A DNA stretch of 64,000 nt from Cyclobacteriaceae bacterium (lineage in GTDB: Bacteria; Bacteroidota; Bacteroidia; Cytophagales; Cyclobacteriaceae): contig JAEUUI010000024.1 in NCBI GenBank assembly GCA_016786585.1, positions 1 through 64,000 on the forward strand, read 5' to 3'. Each line of letters starts with the position of its first letter. Within the stretch, counting starts at the first letter, position 1. A program made the position numbers and the translations under genes. Positions 1 to 8,982 of the stretch are shown piece by piece. The notes under the pieces are model-generated. The model worked only from the letters and a program-made list of their open reading frames with translations. It was not told where the DNA came from and did no database searches.

Positions 1-102
1 TAATCTGTTTACTGATCTTAAGCTGTCTCATTCAGTGGTTAAATTCGTTTGTGTAACAATATAGTGGTTAAAGTTAGTTCCTGTCAATTTCCTTGTTAAC
101 GG

Positions 103-2250
103 CTATTGTTTCGGAGCGGTTTCCTCTTTTGCAGGCTTTGGAATCAAAACCTTGCGTGAAAGGCGGAATTTACCGGTTTTCTTGTCGACTTCGATCAATT
201 TAACCTTCACTTCCTCACCTACTTCAAGCACGCCTTCCATCGTTTCGAGGCGTTCCCACTTAATTTCCGAGATGTGCAGCAAGCCGTCTTTGCCCGGCAT
301 GAATTCCACGAACGCGCCAAACGGCATGATCGACTTCACCTTGCCATCATAAACCTGCCCAACTTCAGGTACAGCCACGATCGCGCGGATGCGTCTGAGG
401 GCTGCTTCCATTACATCCTTATTGTTTGCAAACACATTGATAATGCCTTTGCCGTTCACTTCTTCGATAACCACGGTAGCTCCCGTAGTGTTCTGGATAT
501 CCTGAACAACTTTACCGCCTGGTCCGATCACCGCACCAATCATCTCTTTCTCGATGGTGATGGTTTCAGCACGTGGTGTTTGAGGTTTCAGGTCAGGACG
601 CGGAGCAGAGATGGTTTTCTTCATCTCGTTGAGGATATGAAGACGGCCTTCTTTTGCTTGCAACAACGCTTCACGCAGAACTTCGTAGGTTAATCCGTCA
701 ACCTTGAGGTCCATCTGGCAAGCCGTGATGCCTTTTTCAGTACCAGTAACTTTGAAGTCCATGTCGCCCAGGTGATCTTCATCACCGAGGATATCCGATA
801 AGATCACATACTTACCCGTTTTGCTGTCAGAGATCATACCCATCGCAATACCCGATACAGGTCCTGAAACCGGAACACCGGCATCCATCAGCGCAAGCGA
901 ACCTGCGCAAACCGTTGCCATGGAAGATGAGCCATTTGATTCCAGAATATCGGATACCACACGAATGGTGTAAGGGTTCTTTTCGTCAGCCGGAAGTACT
1001 TTTTTCAACGCACGGAACGCGAGGTTTCCGTGACCCACTTCACGTCTGCCCGGGCCGCGGTTAGGCTTCACCTCGCCGGTAGAGAATCCCGGGAAATTGT
1101 AGTGCAGGATGAACTTGCTTGATCCTTCGATCATCGCACCGTCAATCATCTGCTCATCAAGCTTGGTACCGAGTGTTACAGACGTCAACGACTGAGTTTC
1201 ACCACGCGTGAACAATGCTGATCCGTGAGGCATCGGAAGGTATCCTACCTCGCTCCATATCTGTCTGATTTCATTTGGTTTACGTCCATCCAGACGAACT
1301 CCTTTGTTAAGAGCCAGATCGCGTGAAGCTTTCTTCTGGATATCGTGATAATAGTGCTTTACGAGGTCTTTGTTAACGGTTGAGTCGGCTGGCAATGCAT
1401 CGATGTATTCGCTCACGATTTTCTTGAACGCATCGGAACGCTCAGACTTATTTTTGGTTAACAAACCGGCTGTTTCATATGCCTTATCGTACATCAGCTT
1501 CCAGAGCTCTTCTCTCAGATTTTCATCGTGAACTTCGTGGCTGTACGTTCTCTTGACAGTTTTGTTAGTTGCCTTGCTGAGTTCGATCTGCATTTCGCAC
1601 TGAACTTTGATTGCATCGTGCGCAACCTTCAGAGCTTCAAGCATATCGTCTTCACTTACTTCGCTCATCTCACCTTCCACCATCAGGATGTTCTCGATCG
1701 AAGCACCAACCATCAGGTCGATGTCTGCACGGTTCTTCTGTTCCATGGTCGGGTTGATCACGAACTGGCCGTCAACGCGCGCTACGCGAACTTCAGAGAT
1801 AGGTCCCTGGAAAGGGATATCGGAAACTGACAATGCAGCAGAGGCAGCAAAGGCAGCCAAGGCATCCGGAAGACCGTTCTGATCACCGGAAATGAGGTAG
1901 ATCATCACCTGAGTTTCAGCGTGATAATCACTTGGAAATAAAGGTCTTATAGCACGGTCAACCAAGCGGCTAATGAGGATCTCATAATCCGACAGTTTGC
2001 TTTCGCGCTTTAAAAATCCACCGGGAATTTTACCGGTAGAAGCAAATTTTTCCTGATAGTCGACAGACAATGGAAGGAAGTCGGCTCCTTCTTTTCCTTC
2101 CTGTGCGGATACTACGGTAGCGAGTAACATGGTGTTACCCATTTTCAATACAACAGATCCATCGGCCTGACGGGCCAGTTTACCCGTTTCGATGGTGATT
2201 TCGCGGCCATCCGGCAGCTTGCAGCTTTTTGTTATTACGTTTAATGACAT
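103..2250 (-). CDS. pnp: Polyribonucleotide nucleotidyltransferase (PNPase)
   Basis: PNPase degrades RNA 3'-to-5' by phosphorolysis and is a core part of cytoplasmic RNA turnover. The 715-residue product has the full family layout: two RNase PH-like domains (about 10-230 and 320-550), then a KH domain with the GPGGK loop (about 555-615) and a C-terminal S1 domain (about 620-690; motif FGAFVEF). The length is normal and the short tail is Lys/Pro/Thr rich. It lies directly downstream of rpsO on the same strand, the widespread rpsO-pnp order, but a strong hairpin separates the two, so pnp may have its own promoter or depend on read-through. Recognition is by family knowledge plus intact motifs. 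Confidence 0.98.
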   Translation of the reverse strand: MSLNVITKSCKLPDGREITIETGKLARQADGSVVLKMGNTMLLATVVSAQEGKEGADFLPLSVDYQEKFASTGKIPGGFLKRESKLSDYEILISRLVDRAIRPLFPSDYHAETQVMIYLISGDQNGLPDALAAFAASAALSVSDIPFQGPISEVRVARVDGQFVINPTMEQKNRADIDLMVGASIENILMVEGEMSEVSEDDMLEALKVAHDAIKVQCEMQIELSKATNKTVKRTYSHEVHDENLREELWKLMYDKAYETAGLLTKNKSERSDAFKKIVSEYIDALPADSTVNKDLVKHYYHDIQKKASRDLALNKGVRLDGRKPNEIRQIWSEVGYLPMPHGSALFTRGETQSLTSVTLGTKLDEQMIDGAMIEGSSKFILHYNFPGFSTGEVKPNRGPGRREVGHGNLAFRALKKVLPADEKNPYTIRVVSDILESNGSSSMATVCAGSLALMDAGVPVSGPVSGIAMGMISDSKTGKYVILSDILGDEDHLGDMDFKVTGTEKGITACQMDLKVDGLTYEVLREALLQAKEGRLHILNEMKKTISAPRPDLKPQTPRAETITIEKEMIGAVIGPGGKVVQDIQNTTGATVVIEEVNGKGIINVFANNKDVMEAALRRIRAIVAVPEVGQVYDGKVKSIMPFGAFVEFMPGKDGLLHISEIKWERLETMEGVLEVGEEVKVKLIEVDKKTGKFRLSRKVLIPKPAKEETAPKQ

Positions 2251-2305
2251 ACAAATTGGTTGTTATAGCACGCATTTAATCAGGCGTACCTATAGTGTTA
2301 TAAAT

Positions 2306-2334
2306 GCAAAAAGGGAACCCTGATGAGGTTCCCT
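2306..2334 (-). terminator. Rho-independent terminator between rpsO and pnp
   Basis: A perfect 8-bp inverted repeat (AGGGAACC / GGTTCCCT, 7-base loop) is followed, on the minus strand, by five T residues. It sits just after the rpsO stop and before pnp, so it would stop or attenuate rpsO transcripts. It may also act as an RNase processing site, as known for rpsO-pnp messages in other bacteria (inference). Confidence 0.75.
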
Positions 2335-2351
2335 GATTGGCTTCGTATTTT

Positions 2352-2627
2352 TTACTTTCTTAAGTCGAGTTCGGCAAGAATGGCCCGGTATCTCGCGATA
2401 TCGGTATTCTGAAGATAATTCAGCAATCTTTTACGCTTACCTACCAGGTTCAAAAGACCGGTTTGAGTTCCAAAGTCCTTTTTGTTGCTTTTCAGGTGCT
2501 CGGTAAGGTGATTGATACGGGTTGTAAACAGGGCAATCTGAGATTCCGGTGAGCCGGTGTCTTTGTCAGATTTTTTGGCACCGTGCTTCTTAAACAATGC
2601 CTTCTTTGATTCTACGGTTAATTGCAT
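2352..2627 (-). CDS. rpsO: 30S ribosomal protein S15
   Basis: S15 is a primary 16S rRNA binding protein of the small subunit. The 91-residue product has the family length and typical features: an N-terminal helix, the segment DTGSPESQIALFT, and the C-terminal GKRKRLLNYL region that contacts rRNA. It precedes pnp in the common order. A terminator-like hairpin follows its stop codon. The call is secure from sequence and context. Confidence 0.98.
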   Translation of the reverse strand: MQLTVESKKALFKKHGAKKSDKDTGSPESQIALFTTRINHLTEHLKSNKKDFGTQTGLLNLVGKRKRLLNYLQNTDIARYRAILAELDLRK

Positions 2628-2713
2628 CTCTAAAAAATGTTATTCCTCTTATTTCAGCCGGCAAATAACGGCAAATTCACAGTATTATCCAAATTGAAGC
2701 AGAACTTCTTCTA

Positions 2714-4480
2714 TTAACTCTGCCCGGGAATCAGTCCCTTTTGGGAAAGCCATTTTTTGGCCTTTTCAATCTGGATCAGGTAGTAGTCGGCTTCAAAGAA
2801 GCGGGCATCCAGGCGCGCCTGACGCAGGAAATACAACCCGATAAAAAACAGGATCACATCGGCAGCCCACACCCCGACCGGAACGGGAACCACGCCCTGT
2901 TTTGCCCATTTTTCACCGATCATGGTAAGCAGGTAGTAAATGATGAAGAACAGGATCGACACCAGGAACGGCACTCCAAGCCCCCCTTTTTTAATGATAG
3001 CGCCCAGCGGAGCACCAATCAGGAACATGGCAATACACGCCAGCGAGCTGGCGATGATCTTGTGCCATTGGATTTGAAATACACGCCTGTCGGTATCGTA
3101 GGATTTTATTTCCGATGCCGTACCTGCAATCTGGCTCTTGGAACTTCGTGCTTTGTTGGCAGCATTCTCGAACATTTCAGGCTTCGCCTCCATGGCGAAA
3201 ATACTATCGATCTTCGTTGACAGCTGTGCAGGTGTTAAGACTACCTTCCGGGCGGCCTGTGCGCGTTCAGCCAGCACTTCGGCTGGTTCAATCTTCTTGG
3301 CGCGTTGCACCTCTCGCAATCGGCCCTTCGCCTCTTTCCTCTCCTGCTGTGCTTTGAGTGGCCGCGGCTGCTCCCGGTCTTTAACAGGAGTCGAATCCGC
3401 TTTGGTTACTTTTTGGGGTTTTCGACTTGTGTCGGTAGCAATTGGTATTGGTATTGGCTTTACGGATACACCATCCGGAGTAAGGCCTGCCTGACTGAAG
3501 CCCGGCTTACGGTTGGCTTTATACTCCCGTAGCTCTTGCGGGAGCGCAATCGTGTCTGTAGTAGAAAAGTATGCGAAAAGGTTTCTGCGGAATTCGTAGT
3601 GCTTAAGGCGTGCTTCCAGAATCTCGCGGTCAACCGAATCCATGTCTGACTGCAGCTCACTGATGTTTCGCATCAGGCGGTTGCCTTGGAAAAGTTTGGG
3701 ATCGGTTGTTTCCAACTGAAACGATGAGAGATCGAATACCACCTGGGTTTTGGCAAACTGGCTCCGGCTGAAGGTTTCACCGCTGCTGGTCCGCTTCTTC
3801 CCGGAAAGGTCTTGTTGGGAGCTTGCTCCCTCCGTGTAGTTATATCCTTTAAAGAGTTCAAGCTTAAGATATCGCTCCTGCATGATCGTGTACATCCGGC
3901 CGGAATCGGCAATCGTCACATCGCGGTTCCCGTCATGCTTCCGGTGATCGTAGATCAATACATCTTTAATGGTGATTCCGTCCGGGAATTTCTTGTTCAC
4001 CTTAATGCTCATATCCGGAATACCGTTGTAGAAAGCACCTTCGCGAAGATCGAGTGCGGGTTTTTTCTGTTTGATATCATAGAGCAGACTGTAAGCCTCC
4101 AGTGCAGCCTTTGGAACGAGGTTATTGTTAACAAAGAATGCCACTACGGTAAGCACCGCCACGAAGAAGAAAATCGGCAACAGCGTACGGGTAAGCGAAA
4201 TACCGGCACTTTTAACGGCTGTCAGTTCAAAATGCTCGCCCAGGTTTCCATAGGCGATAAGTGATGAAAGTAACACTGCCAGCGGCATTGCAACGGGAGT
4301 CATGAAGACTGCAAAGTAAAACAGCAACCTGCCGATCACATCCATCCCCAGGCCTTTGCCGATAATATCATCGAAGTACTTGAGCATGTGCTGCGTGAGC
4401 AGAATAAACACGACCACGAGAAACGTGATGATGAACGGTCCGATGAACGAAGAAAGGATAAGCTTGTCTAGTTTCTTCAT
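2714..4480 (-). CDS. LptF/LptG (YjgP/YjgQ) family permease
   Basis: This is an inner-membrane permease of the LptF/LptG family, which together with LptB drives lipopolysaccharide export to the outer membrane. The 588-residue product shows three or so membrane segments near the N-terminus (about 12-35, 55-80, 100-120), a soluble periplasmic part, and three more membrane helices at the C-terminus (about 475-570), as in the family. Unusually, a long charged, Lys/Arg/Pro/Gln-rich stretch (roughly residues 320-450) lies between the periplasmic domain and the last helices, making the protein clearly longer than typical members. I cannot say whether it is the F or the G paralogue. It follows rpsO's upstream region and has no obvious operon partner. 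Confidence 0.88.
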   Translation of the reverse strand: MKKLDKLILSSFIGPFIITFLVVVFILLTQHMLKYFDDIIGKGLGMDVIGRLLFYFAVFMTPVAMPLAVLLSSLIAYGNLGEHFELTAVKSAGISLTRTLLPIFFFVAVLTVVAFFVNNNLVPKAALEAYSLLYDIKQKKPALDLREGAFYNGIPDMSIKVNKKFPDGITIKDVLIYDHRKHDGNRDVTIADSGRMYTIMQERYLKLELFKGYNYTEGASSQQDLSGKKRTSSGETFSRSQFAKTQVVFDLSSFQLETTDPKLFQGNRLMRNISELQSDMDSVDREILEARLKHYEFRRNLFAYFSTTDTIALPQELREYKANRKPGFSQAGLTPDGVSVKPIPIPIATDTSRKPQKVTKADSTPVKDREQPRPLKAQQERKEAKGRLREVQRAKKIEPAEVLAERAQAARKVVLTPAQLSTKIDSIFAMEAKPEMFENAANKARSSKSQIAGTASEIKSYDTDRRVFQIQWHKIIASSLACIAMFLIGAPLGAIIKKGGLGVPFLVSILFFIIYYLLTMIGEKWAKQGVVPVPVGVWAADVILFFIGLYFLRQARLDARFFEADYYLIQIEKAKKWLSQKGLIPGQS

Positions 4481-4557
4481 GGGGCGAAAAGCCGGGAAAA
4501 ATCAAATATCACGCCAGAGCAGCGTGCAAGATTACCAATAGGCGCGAAAATAAAAAA

Positions 4558-4959
4558 TTACCCTCCTACGGTTTTACGGAGGTTTTCGATCAGGCTGTCC
4601 CACAAGTCCTGAAGTTCGTCCATGTCATCGAAATCGGAGTAGTCGATAACCTTCAGGTAAACAGATTGAGTCATGTCGTTTGACTCAAGGCGAAGTTCGA
4701 AGTAAGAAGGATCCTGTTCGTCTGGCTGATTTTCAGGAAGGTATTCGAATCTTACAAAATGATTCGTGCGATGCGTAGCAAGCCTGGCAACACGTTCTTC
4801 ATTGTCCCAAATGAAGGTGAACGTCTTCTTAATATTGTTGATCTTCACATCGTCTGCAAACCATTCGGAAAGTCCTCCCGCTGTTTGGATGTATGGGTAC
4901 AACATCTTGACAGAAGCGTGTATCTCATAATCGGCAGTAAAGAGTTTCTTTTCAGACAT
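4558..4959 (-). CDS. START-like domain protein
   Basis: This 133-residue cytoplasmic protein resembles the small START/SRPBCC-fold proteins common in Bacteroidota. It starts with a beta strand (LFTADYEIHAS), has the GLSEWFAD segment typical of SRPBCC helix 1, and ends in a long acidic helix (SDFDDMDELQDLWDSLIENL). No catalytic motif is visible, and the ligand is unknown. The gene is 77 bp upstream of the permease gene on the same strand, so co-transcription is possible. The fold is inferred from pattern and the function is not known. Confidence 0.8.
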   Translation of the reverse strand: MSEKKLFTADYEIHASVKMLYPYIQTAGGLSEWFADDVKINNIKKTFTFIWDNEERVARLATHRTNHFVRFEYLPENQPDEQDPSYFELRLESNDMTQSVYLKVIDYSDFDDMDELQDLWDSLIENLRKTVGG

Positions 4960-5072
4960 GTTGTGAGTCGATGGTTTAATTTATAAGAATTTAACCGCTG
5001 AACAAAATTGACGCAGCATATTCACGACTAATTTTTGTCATGCGATTATTTCACACCTGTTTGAATTCCGGG

Positions 5073-5105
5073 TTTGGAAGTATCTGGTTAAACTTTGTAA
5101 GTTTG
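5073..5105 (+). promoter_or_regulatory. Bacteroidota-type promoter of tRNA-Met
   Basis: TTTG at 5073-5076 and TAAGTTTG at 5098-5105 match the Bacteroidota consensus TTTG / TAnnTTTG with a 21-bp spacer. The predicted start of transcription falls about 5112, only a few bases before the tRNA at 5115. Confidence 0.65.
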
Positions 5106-5114
5106 CAGCCTTTT

Positions 5115-5188
5115 GGCGCGGTAGCTCAGGTGGTTAGAGCGTTGGATTCATAACCCAAAGGTCGGGGGTTCAACTCCCCCCCGCGCTA
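5115..5188 (+). tRNA. tRNA-Met (anticodon CAT)
   Basis: A 74-base cloverleaf can be folded. The 7-bp acceptor stem is GGCGCGG / CCGCGCT with a G1-U72 wobble, the D-arm is GCTC/GAGC, the anticodon loop is TTCATAA, and the T-arm is five G-C pairs with loop TTCAACT. The discriminator base is A and CCA is not encoded. The anticodon stem has an A31-C39 mismatch. It lacks the three G-C pairs and unpaired 1-72 of an initiator, so elongator Met is favoured. CAT-tRNAs modified to read Ile (AUA) cannot be excluded. Confidence 0.93.
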
Positions 5189-5200
5189 CAAAACATTGAA

Positions 5201-5227
5201 AGGCAGCAAATTGACTGCCTTTTTTTT
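5201..5227 (+). terminator. Terminator after tRNA-Met
   Basis: The inverted repeat AGGCAG / CTGCCT with an 8-base loop is followed directly by seven T residues. It ends the tRNA transcript only 25 bp before the pgi start codon. Confidence 0.8.
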
Positions 5228-5252
5228 ATTATTGGCATTTTAAAATTCCATT

Positions 5253-6899
5253 ATGCTACCAACTGTAAACCCAATCGAAACCCCGGCCTGGCAAAGACTG
5301 GAAATCCATTTCCTCACGATGCAGGCCATGCACATGCGTGAACTGTTTCATGACGACCCGGACCGTTTTGAAAAGTTCAGTATTCAGTTCGGAGACATGC
5401 TGGTCGATTACTCGAAGAATATTATTACAGAAGAGACTATGCGCCTGCTCTTTGGGCTCGCACAGGAAACAGAATTAAAACCTGCCATCGCTTCGATGTT
5501 TGGTGGCGTGGCTATTAATCAGACCGAGGGCCGGGCAGTATTACACACCGCACTCCGCAATCGCGCCAACACTCCAATATTAGTTGACGGTAAAGATGTG
5601 ATGCCGGAGATTAACAAGGTGCTGGATCAAATGAAGAGTTTCAGCAACCGGTTAATCAGTGGCGAGTGGAAAGGTTTTTCCGGAAAACGAATTACGGATA
5701 TTGTCAACATTGGCATTGGTGGTTCTGATCTTGGTCCGTACATGGTAACAGAAGCGCTCAAGCCTTACTGGCAAGGCGTTACACCGCATTTCGTTTCGAA
5801 TGTTGATGGAACTCATTTGGCGGAAACCGTCAAGCACCTGAATCCGGAAACCACGTTATTCATTATTGCCTCCAAGACATTCACCACACAGGAGACAATG
5901 ACCAATGCTACAAGTGCACGTGATTGGTTCCTCTCTAAAACAAACAATGCCGGAGATGTTGCCAAACATTTCGTTGCTGTATCGACCAACCAAAAAGCGG
6001 TAACGGAATTCGGGATCGCTGCCGAGAACATGTTCGTGTTCTGGGATTGGGTTGGCGGCCGCTACTCACTTTGGTCATCCATCGGTTTGTCAATTGCGGC
6101 TACTATCGGGTACGATAATTTCGTCCAGTTGCTCGAAGGTGCTCATGCCATGGACCAGCATTTTAAAAATGAAACGTTCGAAAAAAACATCCCGGTAATT
6201 TTAGCGCTGCTTGGCATCTGGTATAATAATTTTTACGGAGCCGCGTCTGAAGCCATCCTCCCCTACGATCAATACCTGCATCGCTTTGCAGCATATTTTC
6301 AGCAAGGCAACATGGAGAGTAATGGCAAGTCGGTTGACCGTGAAGGTCACCACGTGATGTATCAAACCGGCCCGATCATCTGGGGAGAGCCTGGTACAAA
6401 CGGACAACATGCTTTTTATCAATTGATTCACCAGGGAACGAAAATGATTCCGTGTGATTTCCTCGCACCGGTGATCAGTCATAACCCGATCGGTGATCAT
6501 CATCCAAAATTATTATCAAACTTCTTTGCGCAGACCGAAGCCTTGATGATGGGCAAAACGCTACCAGAAGTTGAGGAAGAACTTGGTAAAAAAGGAATGG
6601 ATCATGATGCGATTGAGTTTCATGCTCCGTTCCGCGTATTCGAAGGAAACAAGCCGAGTAACAGCATCCTGTTCAAACAACTTACGCCTCACACGCTGGG
6701 AAGTTTGATCGCAATGTACGAGCACAAGATTTTCGCACAAGGCGTTATCTGGAATGTATTCAGTTTCGACCAGTGGGGTGTTGAACTCGGAAAGGTTTTG
6801 GCAAATAAAATCCTGCCCGAACTTACTTCATCAGGAGAAATAACTACACACGATTCATCGACCAACGGGTTAATCAACTATTTCAAACGATTGAAATAG
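5253..6899 (+). CDS. pgi: Glucose-6-phosphate isomerase
   Basis: Pgi interconverts glucose 6-phosphate and fructose 6-phosphate in the cytoplasm. The 548-residue product has the normal length of the large bacterial/eukaryal form and the signature segments [32 protein letters not shown] and the C-terminal QWGVELGK. The gene is the first of three plus-strand glycolytic genes (pgi, pfkA, ROK glucokinase) with gaps of 67 and 53 bp. This group can take the G6P and glucose that the neighbouring maltose and starch genes would produce. The start codon lies just 25 bp beyond the tRNA terminator, leaving little room for a private promoter. Confidence 0.98.
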   Translation: MLPTVNPIETPAWQRLEIHFLTMQAMHMRELFHDDPDRFEKFSIQFGDMLVDYSKNIITEETMRLLFGLAQETELKPAIASMFGGVAINQTEGRAVLHTALRNRANTPILVDGKDVMPEINKVLDQMKSFSNRLISGEWKGFSGKRITDIVNIGIGGSDLGPYMVTEALKPYWQGVTPHFVSNVDGTHLAETVKHLNPETTLFIIASKTFTTQETMTNATSARDWFLSKTNNAGDVAKHFVAVSTNQKAVTEFGIAAENMFVFWDWVGGRYSLWSSIGLSIAATIGYDNFVQLLEGAHAMDQHFKNETFEKNIPVILALLGIWYNNFYGAASEAILPYDQYLHRFAAYFQQGNMESNGKSVDREGHHVMYQTGPIIWGEPGTNGQHAFYQLIHQGTKMIPCDFLAPVISHNPIGDHHPKLLSNFFAQTEALMMGKTLPEVEEELGKKGMDHDAIEFHAPFRVFEGNKPSNSILFKQLTPHTLGSLIAMYEHKIFAQGVIWNVFSFDQWGVELGKVLANKILPELTSSGEITTHDSSTNGLINYFKRLK

Positions 6900-6966
6900 C
6901 GATAATCCGCGCGATGTTGGAAAGTATTACCCAACCGTTAATTTTGATGCCGTTCTATTCGTTGGA

Positions 6967-7950
6967 ATGAAAGATTCTATTCAAAAAATAGGGGTGTTTA
7001 CTTCGGGCGGCGATGCTCCCGGAATGAATGCAGCCCTGCGTGCCGTTGTTCGTGCCGGCATTTATTACAAGAAGGAAGTATTCGGAATCATGCGTGGTTA
7101 TGAGGGCATGATCGATGGCGATATTGTTAAACTTGGCGCCCGTTCGGTTGGGAACATTCTGCAGCGTGGCGGTACGATCCTGAAATCGGCCCGGAGTATG
7201 GAATTCAAAACTCCGGAGGGAAGAAAGAAAGCATACGATAATCTTCGCAAGGAAAAGATCGATGCGCTGATCGCCATCGGCGGTGACGGCACATTCACAG
7301 GTCTTCATAAATTTTATCAGGAATTTCAGATTCCGTCCATCTGTATCCCGGGAACGATCGACAATGACATTGCGGGAACGGATTACACAATCGGATATGA
7401 TACGGCAACCAACACATGCGTGGAAGCGATCGACCGGATTCGCGATACAGCATTGTCGCACAGCCGATTGTTTTTCATTGAAGTGATGGGCCGTAACTCA
7501 GGTTATATCGCGCTGCACAGCGGGATTGCCGGTGGTGCCGGAAGTATTATCATTCCCGAAGAAGATACTACGTTCGAGCAACTGTATCAAAAGCTGATGG
7601 CGGGCGAAGGAACTTCGAAGAAATCAAACCTGGTGGTTGTTGCAGAAGGTTCCAAGATCGGTGGCGTGAGCGAACTCGCGAAGAAGGTTGCTGAGCGTAC
7701 CTCCTACTTCGATATCAAGGTTACCATTCTCGGACACTTGCAGCGTGGCGGAGCGCCATCGTATTTCGACCGCGTACTCGCAAGCAAAATGGGTGTGGCA
7801 GCGGTTGAAGGATTGCTGGATTCCAAGAACGATGCCATGGTGGGCATCCGCGATAACAAAATTGTATTTAATTCATTCGACACAATCATGACCCAGCATC
7901 ACGAGATTGATGCCGAGGCACTGCGGATCGCGAAGATTTTAACGATCTGA
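6967..7950 (+). CDS. pfkA: ATP-dependent 6-phosphofructokinase
   Basis: PfkA phosphorylates fructose 6-phosphate to fructose 1,6-bisphosphate. The 327-residue product has the usual length of bacterial PfkA. It shows the N-terminal nucleotide site TSGGDAPGMNAA, the GGDGT loop (Gly rather than Asp at the ATP/PPi-deciding position, which favours ATP), the catalytic PGTIDNDI motif with its Asp residues, and the MGRNSGYIA substrate segment. It lies between pgi and a ROK glucokinase in a likely operon. Confidence 0.97.
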   Translation: MKDSIQKIGVFTSGGDAPGMNAALRAVVRAGIYYKKEVFGIMRGYEGMIDGDIVKLGARSVGNILQRGGTILKSARSMEFKTPEGRKKAYDNLRKEKIDALIAIGGDGTFTGLHKFYQEFQIPSICIPGTIDNDIAGTDYTIGYDTATNTCVEAIDRIRDTALSHSRLFFIEVMGRNSGYIALHSGIAGGAGSIIIPEEDTTFEQLYQKLMAGEGTSKKSNLVVVAEGSKIGGVSELAKKVAERTSYFDIKVTILGHLQRGGAPSYFDRVLASKMGVAAVEGLLDSKNDAMVGIRDNKIVFNSFDTIMTQHHEIDAEALRIAKILTI

Positions 7951-8003
7951 TATTTTATTTGTCTAACTATTAATCCTGACCGTAATCAGGCGTAGTCATT
8001 GAA

Positions 8004-8981
8004 ATGAAAGAAGTTACTGTAGGTGTAGATATTGGAGGCACCAATACGAAGTTTGGAATTGTAGATCGTGAGGGCAATGTTCTGTTCCAGGACAGTATTT
8101 CAACTCAGGGCTATGAAGAATTCAGCGATTACCTCAAAGGATTAGCGGAAGCATTGCGTAAGGGATTACATGCACCGGGTGCAGAGTATAAATTGCTGGG
8201 GATTGGTGTGGGTGCTGCAAATGGCAATTATTACAAAGGCACAATTGAGCATGCCACCAACCTGAAATGGAAAGGTATCATTCCGCTGGCAGAAATGCTC
8301 CGGGAGGAGTTTAATGTACCGGCACTTGTTACCAACGATGCAAATGCAGCAGCGGTAGGCGAAATGGTGTACGGTGCCGCGAAAGGTCTTAAGGATTTCA
8401 TCGTGATAACATTGGGCACCGGACTGGGCAGCGGCTTAGTGTCAAACGGTCAGCTCATCAATGGCAAGCACGGAATCGCCGGCGAACTCGGGCATACTAC
8501 AGTGAACTATGCGGGCCGCTATTGCAACTGCGGTAAAAGAGGCTGCCTGGAAACATATGTTTCCGCTACCGGGATCAAGCGCAGTGTTTATAAACTCTTG
8601 GCCGATCATCTGGAGCCGAGCGAATTAAGGGGCATCAGCTTTGATAACCTGAATACGAAGATGATTACTGATGCTGCAAGGCGCGGTGACATTGTCGCGC
8701 AGGAAGCTTTTGAATACACAGGCCGCATTCTTGGAACCAAGCTTGCCGAAACCGTTGTCCATACCGATCCGGAAACCATCTTTTTGTTTGGCGGCTTATC
8801 GCTTGCAGGGGATTTGATCTTCAAGCCAACCATCAAACACATGGAAGCTAACCTGATGCCGGTGTTTCGTGGAAAAGTGAAGGTGCTTCCATCCGGTTTA
8901 CAAAATCAGGCGGCCCCGATTTTAGGCGCCAGCAGTCTGGTTTGGAATTACCTTGAGGAAAAAGGAAAGGTGCTTGCCTGA
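8004..8981 (+). CDS. ROK-family glucokinase
   Basis: This 325-residue cytoplasmic sugar kinase most likely phosphorylates glucose to G6P. It has the ATP-binding VGVDIGGTNTKFG motif at residue 6, the catalytic NDANAAAVGE segment (general base Asp), the LGTGLGSG loop, the ROK signature GELGHTTV and the zinc-binding CNCGKRGCLE cluster. The genome context (third gene after pgi and pfkA, next to maltose and starch genes) supports glucose as substrate, although ROK kinases also act on other hexoses. Its stop is one base away from the stop of the convergent GH57 gene. Confidence 0.92.
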   Translation: MKEVTVGVDIGGTNTKFGIVDREGNVLFQDSISTQGYEEFSDYLKGLAEALRKGLHAPGAEYKLLGIGVGAANGNYYKGTIEHATNLKWKGIIPLAEMLREEFNVPALVTNDANAAAVGEMVYGAAKGLKDFIVITLGTGLGSGLVSNGQLINGKHGIAGELGHTTVNYAGRYCNCGKRGCLETYVSATGIKRSVYKLLADHLEPSELRGISFDNLNTKMITDAARRGDIVAQEAFEYTGRILGTKLAETVVHTDPETIFLFGGLSLAGDLIFKPTIKHMEANLMPVFRGKVKVLPSGLQNQAAPILGASSLVWNYLEEKGKVLA

Positions 8982-8982
8982 G

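Noticed and set aside
34-72. Direct repeat AGTGGTTAA(A) downstream of pnp
   Set aside because: Two short copies only, with no further units and no function suggested.
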